The notes under the pieces were generated by a model, which worked only from the letters and a program-made list of their open reading frames with translations, was not told the DNA's origin and ran no database searches. Positions 26,087-34,177 of a stretch of DNA of 64,000 bases are shown in pieces; position 1 is the stretch's first letter; each line of letters begins with the position of its first letter. The stretch comes from Promethearchaeota archaeon (GTDB lineage Archaea > Asgardarchaeota > Lokiarchaeia > Sigyniarchaeales > SOKP01), in NCBI GenBank assembly GCA_016839555.1, contig JAEOUA010000012.1:62001-126000 (forward strand), written 5' to 3'. The translations under genes and the position numbers were made by a program.

Positions 26087-26429
26087 TTGAACTATATAAT
26101 TCGTGATAATTAATATCTTTTTTCTCTCGTTTTTAATAAATCTACTTCTCTATTTTATTTTTACTGTTTTTGAAAGAAAGAGCACTTATAGGGTATAATC
26201 ATAATTATCAAAAATTAATATCGGAAAATGTGAAGGAAAAAAGCTAAAAATCCCAGTAAATGATTCCTTTACCTATACAATATTACGAACTTTAATCAGA
26301 AATCCATTTCAATTCAAATAAATCAAGTGTAATTTAAGATCTTTTTGTACACGAAAACATCAAATTCAAATTCTTAAATTCATTTAAAACAGTAACAAAT
26401 ATAATTTATTTCTATTTGGTGGTATAATT
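26087..26429. other. Intergenic, 343 bp
   Basis: AT-rich DNA between tRNA-Ser and the JAMM-like gene. I see no coding frame or RNA. The last bases hold the ribosome-binding site GGTGG (26418-26422) of the next gene. Confidence 0.4.
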
Positions 26430-26906
26430 TTGTCAGCAGAGAACTTCCGATACCTCATTCCAGAAAAAATATTTTATGAAATTACCGATAAAGCTAAGGA
26501 GGCATATCCTTATATTGAACACTATTGGATTTTTGCCGATAGAAAAGAAAATTTTGGAATTGTAAACAAATTCATCGTGAATGAGGATTTGAAGAAAACT
26601 AAGAAACATGTAAAACCCAGAAGTTGGATGCGCTATAAGAAATCAAAGATCTATAATATGCGTAAATTTAAAGAAGAAATGGGCGTTGATATCGTGTGGC
26701 AAGCTCACACTCATCCCTCTGGACAAGAAAAGCTCCATACAATTGATAAAAGAATTTTAAAATATCTTTCCAATGGCGTGATGATTATTATTATTCCTCC
26801 AGTCGAGGAGAAAAACCAGAAGGCTCATTTAGTTGGGTGGTATTATGATAAGAGATATACTAAAAAGCCTATCATTGATAAAATGGTCTTTGAAATAATC
26901 CAATAA
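26430..26906 (+). CDS. JAMM/MPN-like metalloprotease family protein, variant motif
   Basis: 158 residues from a TTG start with GGTGG 7 nt upstream. The zinc-site core is AHTHPSGQEKLHTIDKRIL: His93, His95 and Asp106 keep the JAMM spacing H-x-H-x10-D. The Ser that usually sits three residues before the Asp is His103. A candidate upstream Glu is in PYIEHYWIF (residue 30). A following strand NGVMIIIIPPVEE also fits the fold. So it is probably a JAMM fold with an altered active site; the activity (isopeptidase or other) is uncertain. It lies between tRNA genes with no obvious operon partner. Confidence 0.65.
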   Translation: MSAENFRYLIPEKIFYEITDKAKEAYPYIEHYWIFADRKENFGIVNKFIVNEDLKKTKKHVKPRSWMRYKKSKIYNMRKFKEEMGVDIVWQAHTHPSGQEKLHTIDKRILKYLSNGVMIIIIPPVEEKNQKAHLVGWYYDKRYTKKPIIDKMVFEIIQ

Positions 26907-27039
26907 ATTATTTAACAAATCCAAGAACCATCGCTTAAAAGTTGCTTGTTCAGATCCAAATTATCTTCTTTTCTTTTGATCTTAATTGGTAAAATATTAA
27001 AATTTTAGAATGTTATAATTCTAGTATATATAAGCCCAA

Positions 27040-27148
27040 GCTCAAGTCGCTTAGCCTGGTAGAACGAGTAATTAATAGCCTGCCAAAAGCGCTGGTCTGC
27101 TAAACCAGTACGTTGATGCGTGCGTGGGTTCAAATCCCACCTTGAGCG
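27040..27148 (+). tRNA. tRNA-Ser(GCT) with a 25-nt intron in the D arm
   Basis: Acceptor GCTCAAG/CTTGAGC, discriminator G, anticodon stem CTGGT/ACCAG with loop CTGCTAA (anticodon GCT), long variable arm, T loop TTCAAAT. The D arm is split: removing 27063-27087 joins TAGCCTGGTAG to AGCG and restores D stem GCTT/GAGC and an 84-nt class II tRNA. At the junctions TGGT can pair with GCCA, leaving 3-nt bulges AGA and AAA, but TGGTAG/CTGCCA is an alternative 6-bp pairing and the inner helix is weak. The intron is required to obtain a D stem; the exact ends may shift by a base or two. Confidence 0.88.
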
Positions 27149-27175
27149 CTTATATCTTGTATAAGAAATAAAAAT

Positions 27176-27281
27176 GAGCCCGTAGTCTAGCTGGTTATGA
27201 CGTCGCGTTTATCTTTGAACATATTCGTTCAAAATAGCGAATACACCGCGAAGATCGGGAGTTCGAATCTCTCCGGGCTCA
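27176..27281 (+). tRNA. tRNA-Val(TAC) with a 32-nt intron inside the anticodon loop
   Basis: Acceptor GAGCCCG/CGGGCTC, discriminator A, and an encoded CCA follows (27282-27284). D arm GTC-TAGCTGGTTAT-GAC, anticodon stem TCGCG/CGCGA, T loop TTCGAAT. The anticodon loop is 39 nt; deleting 32 nt gives TTTACAC (anticodon TAC). With relaxed bulge-helix-bulge geometry (bulges TTT and AAT, helix CGC/GCG, strong inner helix TTTGAAC/GTTCAAA) the intron is 27210-27241, between U33 and U34. Sites 34/35 or 35/36 give the same product. Confidence 0.9.
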
Positions 27282-27300
27282 CCACTTCTCATATTCTTAT

Positions 27301-28086
27301 TCACTCTCTAAGCTTTCTTATTCTTTCAGGGCTAAGAACACTAAATTTACAGCCCTCCAAGAGATTTCCAATCTCAGCGATGATCCCTCGCGCATTAGTC
27401 CCTTTTTTTAGGAAAACTAAGTGTTCCAAAAAACCATAACTTTTAAAAGAAATTATATCTTGGAGATGCCCCTTGTTAATAAGCGCGTTTTTCAATTGAG
27501 CTTTAGTCTCTCCACATAGAAATAATCCTTCGATATTCTCTTTAATGATTTTTTTATAAATTGATAATGAATTCTCGGCTAGTTCTCCTTCAAGATTGTT
27601 TTTCTCATTATTAAATTCTATAATTTTTATACATATGGGAAAATGATTGATAAAATCATATATATTGATAATTTTTTTTAAAGAAACCTTTCTTTCATCA
27701 GCTAATTGTGTCCTTAATTTATATAAAGGGATTAGGACATCTATAGGGGGATCAATAACACCACAATCAAAGAATAATCCAAATCCCACTCTTCCTACAT
27801 TAACCAGAGTTCCTTTTAAAATATCTCCCTTCTTAATCTCATTAAATTTAATAACCCTTCCAATTTCCGCTTCCAGAAGATTTTTCACAAATAATTCATC
27901 AGGGCCATCAATAAGAATTTCAAATCTAGAGTCAATTTCTCTCAGTTTTAGTATTTCAATAGAAGTCTGAGAAAATCCTTTTATCAACTCATTTAAATAT
28001 TTTTTATATCGTTTAAAAATATCCTTTTTTCGGCGTTCTAAGGAGATATTATAAATTTTATCATATAAAATTAGTCTTATAACCAT
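27301..28086 (-). CDS. DUF2110 family archaeal protein with S1-like segment
   Basis: 261 residues, matching the archaeal DUF2110 (COG4031) family in length and in the central S1/OB-like stretch KKGDILKGTLVNVGRVGFGL followed by FDCGVIDPPIDVLIP (about 105-140). The C-terminal block SYGFLEHLVFLKKGTNARGIIAEIGNLL is also typical. The function is unknown; an RNA-binding role is plausible from the S1-like part. Its 3' end lies 19 bp from tRNA-Val, tail to tail. Confidence 0.78.
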   Translation of the reverse strand: MVIRLILYDKIYNISLERRKKDIFKRYKKYLNELIKGFSQTSIEILKLREIDSRFEILIDGPDELFVKNLLEAEIGRVIKFNEIKKGDILKGTLVNVGRVGFGLFFDCGVIDPPIDVLIPLYKLRTQLADERKVSLKKIINIYDFINHFPICIKIIEFNNEKNNLEGELAENSLSIYKKIIKENIEGLFLCGETKAQLKNALINKGHLQDIISFKSYGFLEHLVFLKKGTNARGIIAEIGNLLEGCKFSVLSPERIRKLRE

Positions 28087-28240
28087 TTCTCTCGTATTAA
28101 ATAAAGTATCAAAATTTTTGAAAATTTGTAATTTCCAATAGAAAAATAGAGAAATTTGATATTTTTATCAAAATTTAAATGGATAAATCATTATTTTTTC
28201 TATAAGGAATAAGAATGTAAAGAATTTCTAAAAATATAGT

Positions 28241-28621
28241 ATGAACCACCAACAATTTCAAAGAATAATAGATGATTTGAATCAGTATAAAGGGGTTGAA
28301 ATTGTTCTTCTCTTAAATTCTGAAGGCGAAATATTATTTACATCCCAATTGGACTTAGATCCAATTGAGATTAAAATACTGTTTAAAGCATGGAAGGAGA
28401 GAGAAAGTTCTATTATTTTTAAAAATCAAAGATATGCAGTATTGAAAAATGATGATATCCAATTAGCCGCAAAAAATACTACCGGGAAAAAAGGAAATAT
28501 CGCGGGCTCCATCACCAATGAAGGAGATTATCTTATGGCTCATATATCGAATAATACTGAATTGACCTTATTAGAATGGTCCATCCACGTAAATAAGCTT
28601 GCGTGGCAAAGCTATTCTTGA
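28241..28621 (+). CDS. Profilin-like small protein (alternative: roadblock-like)
   Basis: 126 residues. Pattern: N-terminal helix, strand EIVLLLNSEGEILFTSQ, helix DPIEIKILFKAWKE, strand RYAVLKNDDIQLAAKN, then GKKGNIAGSITNEGDYLMAHIS and a C-terminal helix LEWSIHVNKLAWQSY. In profilins the same order occurs: a strand with a G-x-[IV] turn, a helix, a K-Y-x-V strand, the G-K-K-G-x-x-G strand and a terminal helix. Asgard archaea encode profilins that bind actin. Roadblock/LC7 proteins share the first half (GVE-strand-EGEIL) but not the GKKG strand, so I prefer profilin. No actin gene is in the window. Confidence 0.5.
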   Translation: MNHQQFQRIIDDLNQYKGVEIVLLLNSEGEILFTSQLDLDPIEIKILFKAWKERESSIIFKNQRYAVLKNDDIQLAAKNTTGKKGNIAGSITNEGDYLMAHISNNTELTLLEWSIHVNKLAWQSYS

Positions 28622-28703
28622 ACGAACTTCTTTCACTCATTCATTAGTACTCTTTAAATAAGGTCAAAAATAGATTTTTAAAACTATATATGTTAATTGA
28701 AAT

Positions 28704-29648
28704 ATGAAACTCGACAACTTTGATATTTTTTATATAATAGGCATTATAAGTTCTTCTGTAATCATGATTATCTTGATTACCTTTTTTTTTTATGGGATAC
28801 CTCTAATAGACTATTTTTATTTGATCTTTTTTTGGACGATTAAATTTCTCTCTGGATTTGGTTTGATTTTGACTATCACTAATGGGTTTTTTTTTTTATT
28901 CAAATTTATGAAGGAAAGAATTTCTAAAAGAACCTTAAATGTTTTTATTACCATACAACTTATTTCATGTGCAATATTAATTGGCTATGGAATCTATGGA
29001 ATTATTTCAAGCTATTATGAATCAAATATTCCATCACCAGAATTTATGGAATGGGTTGATATCATTGTTTTCTCATTCGGGTTAATATCAATTTCATTGA
29101 CTTTATATCTTATCCCTTTATTTAGAGAAGAGTTTCAAGACGTATTTGAACAAGGCAACTTCTCACGGATCACTGGAAAGGTTAAAATAGTAAGCAGAAA
29201 TGTCAAGAAAAAATATTACGCTTTTAGAAGACAATATGTAAGACTGCAGATGAAAGATCATACCACAATTAAAGATATCTTACAAATTTGGAGAAATAAA
29301 TTTGCTGTCTATCTCTTAATCCCCATGGGCATAGGATGTTTTCTCTTTACTCCAATCACTTTTGTCTTTATAGTGTTTTGGATTAAGTTTTTTATTTTTG
29401 ATGGAGAACCTCAATCCTATGAAAGGATTGCCTTGATTATAAGTATAGTTTTTATTGTCATAATCTCGATTCTGTCTTATATTTTTGATTGGGTCTTTTA
29501 TTCTGCCATTTCGGAGTTCTTTTGGACTATATACATTTTTTATTTAATTGGAATTGTGGTTGGTTCTGCGATATTTATATATCATTTCACCAAATTAAAA
29601 GGAATTACGTTGCAACATATTACAGATAAAATCAGAGATATAACATAA
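28704..29648 (+). CDS. Polytopic membrane protein, unknown function
   Basis: 314 residues with about seven hydrophobic helices. Segments run near residues 8-30, 36-62, 78-100, 112-132 (after PSPEFMEWVDI), then a basic cytosolic loop RNVKKKYYAFRRQYVRLQM (about 168-186), and three to four helices from 205 to 300. No catalytic or transport motif is recognised. It begins 82 bp after the profilin-like gene on the same strand and may be cotranscribed with it, which would be a link worth testing. Confidence 0.6.
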   Translation: MKLDNFDIFYIIGIISSSVIMIILITFFFYGIPLIDYFYLIFFWTIKFLSGFGLILTITNGFFFLFKFMKERISKRTLNVFITIQLISCAILIGYGIYGIISSYYESNIPSPEFMEWVDIIVFSFGLISISLTLYLIPLFREEFQDVFEQGNFSRITGKVKIVSRNVKKKYYAFRRQYVRLQMKDHTTIKDILQIWRNKFAVYLLIPMGIGCFLFTPITFVFIVFWIKFFIFDGEPQSYERIALIISIVFIVIISILSYIFDWVFYSAISEFFWTIYIFYLIGIVVGSAIFIYHFTKLKGITLQHITDKIRDIT

Positions 29649-29823
29649 GGTTATTTATTTATTCTTTGTTTTTCATATTATGCAGGTCTTTCCCCTTTTT
29701 TGCTCTTTTTATGCTTTATAGAGATCAATTCTTTTTCGATAATTTGTTAAAGGAAAATTTAATTATTGTTGAATTATTAGTATAATTAAAAATTAATACA
29801 CTTAATTAAAAGAATTAATTATA

Positions 29824-29828
29824 GGTGA
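29824..29828 (+). promoter_or_regulatory. Ribosome-binding site supporting an ATT start of psmA
   Basis: GGTGA lies 8 nt before ATT at 29837. The in-frame TAA at 29831-29833 blocks any start further upstream, and the first ATG (29867) is too far away (38 nt) and would delete conserved residues. Confidence 0.55.
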
Positions 29829-29836
29829 GATAAACC

Positions 29837-30556
29837 ATTTTCAGCCAACAAGGCCGCGGCTACGATATGGCCATTACGCAGTTTTCCCCCGAAGGAAGAC
29901 TCTTTCAAGTAGAGTATGCAATTGAGGCTGTGAGGCGAGGAACTACAGCTATTTGTGCGAGAAATAAAAATTCGGTAGTATTCGCAGTTGAGAAAAAGAA
30001 AGCCCAGCTTCAAGAAACCCTCGGTTCAGAAAAGATCTTTAAAATTGATGAACATATTGGCGTCGCCATTGCAGGTTTAACTGCTGATGCCCGAGTGCTT
30101 ATAGATAAGGGCAGACTTCAAGCACAGATTCATCTTTTAAATTATGATGAAAAAATCACAGTAAAAGAGCTCACGTTAGAGATTTGCGAAATTCTTCAAG
30201 CATATACACAGAATGCGGGAGTAAGACCATTTGGAGTATCATTTTTAATTGCTGGAATTAACCCGAATGACAGTACGGGGTTATTTTTAACGGATCCATC
30301 CGGGGCTCTATGGGGCTATAAAGCGTTCGCAATTGGTTCGGGAGCTAACGAAGCAAGAACATTTTTGGAAGAAAACTATGATGAAAATATCTCCGATGAG
30401 GATTTAAAACTATTGCCCTTAAAAACACTAAAAGAGGTTATGGGCGAGGAGAACCTCTCTGAGCATACTTGTGATGTTGCATATATCTTACGAGAGGATA
30501 AGAAGTTTAAATTGCTCAATGTGGAGGAAAAAAAAGAACTTTTATCTAAAATTTAG
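29837..30556 (+). CDS. psmA: 20S proteasome alpha subunit, apparent ATT start
   Basis: Forms the outer gating rings of the proteasome. Read from ATT at 29837 the protein (239 residues) begins FSQQGRGYDMAITQFSPEGR and continues LFQVEYAIEAVRRGTTAIC, the hallmark alpha N-terminus with the gate Tyr-Asp (YDx) and the H0 helix. Starting at the only upstream-free ATG (29867) would remove the gate motif. No ATG, GTG or TTG exists between the upstream TAA and ATG 29867. The rest is normal: GLTADARVLIDKGR, AYTQNAGVRPFGVSFLIAG, TDPSGALWGYKAFAIGSGA. It heads the proteasome-exosome superoperon. Confidence 0.9.
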   Translation: MFSQQGRGYDMAITQFSPEGRLFQVEYAIEAVRRGTTAICARNKNSVVFAVEKKKAQLQETLGSEKIFKIDEHIGVAIAGLTADARVLIDKGRLQAQIHLLNYDEKITVKELTLEICEILQAYTQNAGVRPFGVSFLIAGINPNDSTGLFLTDPSGALWGYKAFAIGSGANEARTFLEENYDENISDEDLKLLPLKTLKEVMGEENLSEHTCDVAYILREDKKFKLLNVEEKKELLSKI

Positions 30557-30681
30557 TTTTTATCCTATTATTTTTTACGCTACCTTAAGGATTTTTATTC
30601 TGCACGTGAGTTTTTAAATTAATTATAATTTACTATATTTAGAAAAATAAAATAAATAACAATAGAACTTAGGGATAACCT

Positions 30682-31467
30682 TTGATAGATCGAGCAAGGA
30701 TTGATTTAGGAAACCATATTATTGGCCGTCTTGAAAAAGGTGGAAGAGTTTTTGAAATGTTAATGGATCCTGAGAGAGCATGGAATGCAAAAAAATATAT
30801 TAGAGAAGAGATTAATCGAAGATTAAAGGAAGGAAAAGAGCAATCAAGATTAACAGTAGAAGAAGTAATAGAGGATCCTAATATACCTTTAGAACTTATT
30901 TTTGAATCTTTCATAGTGTTTGAGGATTTAAGAAGAGGCAAAAAAGCCACGGACGGTGATATGGAGGCAATATTCGATACAACGGAAGGCAGAGAAATTG
31001 GAGCTCACATCCTCTTAGAAGGTAATATACAATGGACAAAAGCTCAGCGAGAAGAGGAAAAAGAGAAAAAACTCAAGCAAATTATTAATATTATTTCCAA
31101 AAACGCTATTAATCCGCAAAATAATAAACCGCATCCGCCAGAAAGAATTGAGAAAGCGATTGAAGAAGCAAATGTGAAGGTGGATCTCATGAGAAGTGCC
31201 GAAGAGCAAGTGGATGATATCGTGAAACTAATCAGAACTATTCTCCCTATTAAAATGGAACAAGTGGAAATGGCTGTTAAAATCCCCACCTCTTTCACCG
31301 CAAAGGGATACAATATCGTGGCTCAATTTGCTCAGATCAAGCAAGAGGAATGGCAATCAGACGGATCCTGGGTGGCAAAAATAAGCTTTCCCGCAGGATT
31401 ACAAATGGAATTCTTAGATAAATTACAAAAGTTAACGCACGGTAGAGTTCAAACAAAATTATTATAA
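30682..31467 (+). CDS. SBDS/Sdo1 ribosome maturation factor
   Basis: 261 residues, three SBDS domains. Helps release the anti-association factor aIF6 from new large subunits. Starts at TTG 30682 after AGGGAT. The N-terminal FYSH domain has GGRVFEMLMDPERAWNAKKY, the IYDTTE-like segment FEDLRRGKKATDGDMEAIFD; the middle domain contains RREEEKEKK and NPQNNKPHPPERIEKAIEEA (the conserved P-H-P-x-x-R-I); the C-terminal domain ends in GLQMEFLDKLQKLTHGRVQ. Its place between psmA and rrp4 is the conserved archaeal order. Confidence 0.95.
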   Translation: MIDRARIDLGNHIIGRLEKGGRVFEMLMDPERAWNAKKYIREEINRRLKEGKEQSRLTVEEVIEDPNIPLELIFESFIVFEDLRRGKKATDGDMEAIFDTTEGREIGAHILLEGNIQWTKAQREEEKEKKLKQIINIISKNAINPQNNKPHPPERIEKAIEEANVKVDLMRSAEEQVDDIVKLIRTILPIKMEQVEMAVKIPTSFTAKGYNIVAQFAQIKQEEWQSDGSWVAKISFPAGLQMEFLDKLQKLTHGRVQTKLL

Positions 31468-31597
31468 TTTTGTGAAAATATCATATCATTTAGCTATTTC
31501 CAGCTTATTTTGAGAAGCTCTCACTTTTTAGCGCCAATTAGCCTTTATACTAATAATTTGTAGGACAATTACTATAAATGATAAAATCATTTCTGTT

Positions 31598-31626
31598 TTA
31601 TGAGTGAAATTCTAAATCGCTCATAA
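31598..31626. other. Inverted repeat in the SBDS-rrp4 gap
   Basis: TTATGAGTG (31598-31606) pairs with CGCTCATAA (31618-31626), nine pairs with one G-U, loop 11 nt. A shorter hairpin AAATGAT/ATCATTT lies just upstream (31577-31593). They sit in an unusually long (262-bp) gap for this operon, so they may end or restart transcription. Confidence 0.4.
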
Positions 31627-31729
31627 TGAAAATTGTTAATCTTTTAAATAAATTCATTAAAATTTTATGCCATTAAAATTTATATTACTTAAAAGAATTT
31701 TAAAAAAATAGGAAGCGACCAAAAAAACA

Positions 31730-32494
31730 ATGGAAAGCAACGAAGAATCCGAAACTGATGATGAATTTGAAGATGAACAGACTTCAAGAGAGATTGTCGC
31801 CCCTGGCGAGGTTTTAAGCGAAGATATAGACACGTATAATCCTGGTCGAGGAACAATTCTCAATAAAAAGCGGGATAAGATCATATCTGTGTTAGTAGGC
31901 TTAAAACAGATAAAGAATCAATATATTAATGTAATTCCTTTAAATGGTTTTTATACCACCCATCCTGGAGATAAAGTAATTGCGATTGTTATAGATAAAA
32001 ATCCTGTGAAATATCGCTGTGATATTAATGCTAAATATCCAGGAATTTTAAAACCAAGTAATACGATTAAATTTGATAAAAAAAGAAGGCGGGGAAAATA
32101 CCATGAAAAGCCAGATACAGAAAAATATGAGATTGGAGATGTATTAGTTGCGAAAGTTATTTCAGCTGATCGCTTGAATGATCCCGAATTAACGACCGTG
32201 GGAAAATATTTGGGTAAAAAAACCGATGGGATCATAATTCAAATTGATCCTCCCAAGGTGCCGAGAGTCATAGGCAGAAATGGTTCCATGATTAAAATGT
32301 TGAAAAAAGCAACCAATTGCAACATTTTTGTTTGCCAAAATGGCCGCATATGGATAAAAGGCGATAGTATTGAAAGCGAACGACTTGCAATTGAAGCTAT
32401 TTATAAAATCGAAAGGGAAGCTCATACTCAAGGGCTTACTGATAGAATGGAAGAATTTATCAAAAATGAGAAACAAACAAGAGGTATTAAATAA
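31730..32494 (+). CDS. rrp4: Exosome cap subunit Rrp4 (S1 and KH domains)
   Basis: 254 residues. RNA-binding cap of the archaeal exosome. An acidic N-terminus (MESNEESETDDEFEDE, not needed for the fold) precedes the N-terminal domain IVAPGEVLSEDIDTYNPGRGT. The S1 domain has HPGDKVIAIVIDKNPVKYRCDI, and YEIGDVLVAKVISADRL follows. The KH domain carries IQIDPPKVPRVIGRNGSMIK (the GxxG loop GRNG) and NCNIFVCQNGRIWIKGDS. It is immediately followed by rrp41 (3-bp gap). Confidence 0.96.
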   Translation: MESNEESETDDEFEDEQTSREIVAPGEVLSEDIDTYNPGRGTILNKKRDKIISVLVGLKQIKNQYINVIPLNGFYTTHPGDKVIAIVIDKNPVKYRCDINAKYPGILKPSNTIKFDKKRRRGKYHEKPDTEKYEIGDVLVAKVISADRLNDPELTTVGKYLGKKTDGIIIQIDPPKVPRVIGRNGSMIKMLKKATNCNIFVCQNGRIWIKGDSIESERLAIEAIYKIEREAHTQGLTDRMEEFIKNEKQTRGIK

Positions 32495-32497
32495 AGA

Positions 32498-33268
32498 ATG
32501 GTGTTATTAATTCAAGATGAATATCCCGAAAAATTATGGCGTGAAGATGGAATGCGTCTAGATGGTCGAGGACCATATGATTTGCGTCCTATAAAAATGG
32601 AAGTTGATGTTATTAAAAATGCGGACGGAAGCGCATATATAGAATGGGGGAATAATAAGATATTTGCCAGTGTTTATGGTCCAAGAGAGGTTCACCCTCA
32701 TCATTTGGCTAAACCAGACAGAGGGATTTTGAGAACATTCTATCGTATGGCTACCTACTCTGTTTTTGAAAGAAAAAGACCCGCACCGGGTAGAAGAGAG
32801 AAAGAAATCTCAATGATTATCTCTGATTGTTTGGAACCCGTTCTTTTTCTTGAATTATATCCAGGTACAAGTTTTGAAATCTTCATTGAAGTGGTGGATG
32901 CTGATGGAGGAACACGTTGCGCAAGCACGACCGTAGCAGCCTTAGCTTTAGCTGATGCTGGTGTTCCGATGAGAAGTTTAGTCACTTCTTGTGCCGTTGG
33001 AAAAATTGAAGGAAAATTGGTGACTGATTTATCAGGGGTTGAAGATAAAGCTGGTGAAGCAGATTTACCAGTTGCCATCACATGGTTTAATGATGAATTA
33101 TCACTATTACAATTTGACGGGCAAATTTCTCAACCAGAATTAGAAGAATGTTTAGATATGGCGAAAGATGCCCTGGAAAAGATTTATAACATGCAATTGG
33201 ATGCACTTAAGCGAAAATATATTAAAATACAAGAGGAAGTTGAAGAAATGGGAGGTGGAAGTGTCTAA
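32498..33268 (+). CDS. rrp41: Exosome catalytic subunit Rrp41
   Basis: 256 residues; RNase PH fold, the phosphorolytic active subunit. Motifs: EKLWREDGMRLDGRGPYDLR, GSAYIEWGNNKIFASVYGPREVHP, RTFYRMATYSVFERKRPAPGR, the phosphate/RNA site RCASTTVAALALADAGVPM and the catalytic acidic stretch VTDLSGVEDKAGEADLPVAI, which keeps the Asp residues that mark Rrp41 as active. It ends with GGGSV and its stop overlaps the start of rrp42 (ATG at 33268), indicating coupled translation for the 3+3 hexamer ring. Confidence 0.97.
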   Translation: MVLLIQDEYPEKLWREDGMRLDGRGPYDLRPIKMEVDVIKNADGSAYIEWGNNKIFASVYGPREVHPHHLAKPDRGILRTFYRMATYSVFERKRPAPGRREKEISMIISDCLEPVLFLELYPGTSFEIFIEVVDADGGTRCASTTVAALALADAGVPMRSLVTSCAVGKIEGKLVTDLSGVEDKAGEADLPVAITWFNDELSLLQFDGQISQPELEECLDMAKDALEKIYNMQLDALKRKYIKIQEEVEEMGGGSV

Positions 33269-34095
33269 TGATGGATATAAAACGCGTCATATCTACAATA
33301 GAAAAAAGTTACATTGAAGATAATTTGAAAAAGGAAAAAAGAATTGACGGGAGAGGATTATGGGAATACAGAGACTTCAATATAACAACTGACACAATAG
33401 CGGCAGCGGAAGGCTCTTCTGATGTATCTTTAGGAGATACCAGAATTCTCACAGGCATCAAATATGATATTGGAGAACCTTATCCTGATATGCCTGATGA
33501 GGGAGTATGTAGCATAATGGCAGAATTATTACCTTTAGCATCTCCGTTATTTGAACGAGGACCCCCAGATCAGCAATCAATAGAATTAGCAAGAGTAGTT
33601 GACAGAGGTATCCGACATGCTAATTGTATCCAAACCAAACGATTATGTATAAAAGAAAATGAAGCCGTGTATATCGTCTTTGTTGATATGTATGTCATAA
33701 ATCACGGTGGAAATATGATTGACTGTGGTGGGGTTGGATGTTTAGCAGCGCTAATTTCAGCTCATATTCCCGAAGGAAAATGGACTGAAAATGGACCAGA
33801 ATGGACGGGAGGCTATATAACAGGAAAGGATATTATAAGTGATTTACCTCTTCCTATTACGTTCGGAAAAATAGGGGATAATGTTTTTCTTGATCCTTGT
33901 CTTCCCGAACAATTAGTTAGTGAAGGAAGAGTAACCATCTCAGTTACGGAAAATAATGTAGCGAGCATTCAAAAGAGTGGAGTTGCAACATTCACTCCAG
34001 AAGAAATTAAAATGCTCAGTAAAAAAGCATTCGATATTGCGAAAGATCTTCGAAGTCAATTAAATCTTTGGCAATATGCTACTAAAATTGAATAA
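33268..34095 (+). CDS. rrp42: Exosome structural subunit Rrp42
   Basis: 275 residues, RNase PH fold, inactive partner of Rrp41. Motifs: KKEKRIDGRGLWEYRDFNIT, GSSDVSLGDTRILTGIKYDIGEPYPD (quoted as two parts: GSSDVSLGDTRILTGIKYD and GEPYPD), LPLASPLFERGPPDQQSIEL, ARVVDRGIRHANCI and NHGGNMIDCGGVGCLAALIS. As expected for Rrp42 the acidic catalytic residues of Rrp41 are absent. It ends the rrp4-41-42 run. A T10 stretch directly after the stop (34096-34107) could end transcription before the opposing gene. Confidence 0.96.
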   Translation: MMDIKRVISTIEKSYIEDNLKKEKRIDGRGLWEYRDFNITTDTIAAAEGSSDVSLGDTRILTGIKYDIGEPYPDMPDEGVCSIMAELLPLASPLFERGPPDQQSIELARVVDRGIRHANCIQTKRLCIKENEAVYIVFVDMYVINHGGNMIDCGGVGCLAALISAHIPEGKWTENGPEWTGGYITGKDIISDLPLPITFGKIGDNVFLDPCLPEQLVSEGRVTISVTENNVASIQKSGVATFTPEEIKMLSKKAFDIAKDLRSQLNLWQYATKIE

Positions 34096-34177
34096 TTTTT
34101 TTTTGATTATTATTTTGTTTTATTAATCTATTAATTCTTCATTTTATTGGAATTAATTAGAAAAAATTATATTCTTT

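Noticed and set aside
29867..30556. psmA starting at ATG 29867
   Set aside because: The conserved gate segment FSQQGRGYD lies in frame before it with a well-placed ribosome-binding site.
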